Positions 6,501 to 7,116 of a stretch of 7,116 bases of DNA are shown piece after piece; within the stretch, counting starts at the first letter, position 1, and each line of letters opens with the position of its first letter. The translations under genes were made by a program, and so were the position numbers. The stretch is taken from assembly GCA_025351545.1 (NCBI GenBank), contig JANXVQ010000577.1, positions 1 to 7,116 on the forward strand, read 5' to 3'. The notes under the pieces were generated by a model. That model saw only the letters and a list, made by a program, of their open reading frames with translations, did no database searches and had not been told where the DNA came from. This DNA is from Spirosoma sp. GTDB lineage: Bacteria > Bacteroidota > Bacteroidia > Cytophagales > Spirosomataceae.

Positions 6501-7116
6501 CTACTCGACTACATACTCATCCGCAATTTTCAGGGCTTCGCTGATGATCGCCAGTCCTTCATCGATTTGTTCTTTTGTGACGCACAGCGGTGGTGCCACG
6601 AACACGTAGCTCCAGCGTACGAACGTGTACATACCCAACTCTTTGATCTTGGCAGCTACTTTGCTCATCACGGCCATTTCTTCCGGCCTGGCGTTGAAGG
6701 GTGCCATTGGCTCTTTCGTCTTCCGGCTTTTGACCAGCTCAAAACAGCCTAACAGACCCGTATTTCTAAAGTCACCAATGCTCGGATGTTTTTCCATCAG
6801 GATTGCCGCCTGTACATCCATGTATTTGCCCATCTCGACGGTATTTTCAATCAGATTTTCATCCTCATAAATTTTCAACGTTTCCAGAGCGGCTGCACAG
6901 CCAACCGGGTGCGCGGCATAGGTCATGCCCGTTGCCAGTACGGTATCGTCATAGCGAGACGCGATTTTATCCGTGACCATCAAACAGCCAAAGGGAATGT
7001 AGCCACTGGTAATACCTTTGGCCATCGTCACCATATCGGGGATAATGCCGTGGTTTTCAAAGCCAAACCATTTGCCGGTACGTCCGAAACCGCTCATCAC
7101 TTCGTCCATGATAATC
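6501..7116 (-). CDS. Class III (omega-amino acid type) aminotransferase, C-terminal part (5' end cut by window edge)
   Basis: This is a PLP-dependent aminotransferase of the aspartate aminotransferase/omega-amino acid superfamily, class III. In this cluster the likely job is to move the amino group of beta-alanine or beta-aminoisobutyrate to pyruvate or 2-oxoglutarate, giving the semialdehyde; the exact substrate is an inference from the neighbours. The frame is open to the right edge (codons for Ile-Ile precede MDEVMSGFGRTG), and about 204 residues, somewhat under half of the usual 430-460, are visible. The DEV aspartate that binds the PLP ring nitrogen is encoded at 7104-7106, and the Schiff-base lysine in TMAKGITSGYIPFG at 7017-7019. 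The phosphate-binding Thr is in GMTYAAHPVGCAAALE, and the C-terminal TFVRWSYVFVAPPL is the usual small-domain segment. The Met at 7109 is internal, not the start. The gene ends in TAG at 6501, one base before a 15-bp-arm palindrome. Confidence 0.92.
   Translation of the reverse strand, partial: IIMDEVMSGFGRTGKWFGFENHGIIPDMVTMAKGITSGYIPFGCLMVTDKIASRYDDTVLATGMTYAAHPVGCAAALETLKIYEDENLIENTVEMGKYMDVQAAILMEKHPSIGDFRNTGLLGCFELVKSRKTKEPMAPFNARPEEMAVMSKVAAKIKELGMYTFVRWSYVFVAPPLCVTKEQIDEGLAIISEALKIADEYVVE

Overview
The window looks like part of a Bacteroidota chromosome, probably a Cytophagales genome of the Spirosoma type. This rests on overall gene flavour, the lack of clear Shine-Dalgarno sites before the starts, and the abundance of small palindromic repeats; it is an inference, not a proven assignment. 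Every gene I can support lies on the minus strand, so transcription runs from high to low coordinates. The plus-strand open frames are shadows of these genes.

In transcription order the window holds: the C-terminal half of a class III (omega-amino acid type) aminotransferase (6501-7116, N-terminus off the right edge); a C-terminal remnant of an inosine-uridine type nucleoside hydrolase (6110-6457); a complete NCS1 nucleobase/hydantoin permease (4465-5994); a small REP-associated tyrosine transposase, RAYT (3923-4396); dihydropyrimidinase (2345-3727); beta-ureidopropionase (1382-2248); and a PreT-type NAD(P)H-dependent dihydropyrimidine dehydrogenase subunit (1-1254, last residues off the left edge).

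Together these encode the reductive pyrimidine degradation pathway. The permease brings in uracil, thymine or a related ring. PreT, with a PreA subunit expected just beyond the left edge, reduces it to the dihydropyrimidine. Dihydropyrimidinase opens the ring to the N-carbamoyl-beta-amino acid. Beta-ureidopropionase releases CO2, ammonia and beta-alanine (or beta-aminoisobutyrate). The aminotransferase is a plausible last step to the semialdehyde. The nucleoside hydrolase remnant suggests that an ancestral cluster also released free bases from nucleosides.

The metabolic genes are conventional. The unusual part is the non-coding layer: every intergenic gap contains a palindromic element, and several look unrelated to each other. 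The RAYT gene is bracketed by a 25-bp perfect direct repeat, one copy of which supplies the permease stop codon. Three short hairpins around it share a 5-bp stem, 3-nt loop and GACATC tail while their stem bases covary. The nucleoside hydrolase has lost roughly its first two thirds, and a 15-bp-arm palindrome sits near the break. I found no CRISPR array, tRNA or rRNA, and nothing that qualifies as a wholly new system; the RAYT/REP arrangement is the best lead.
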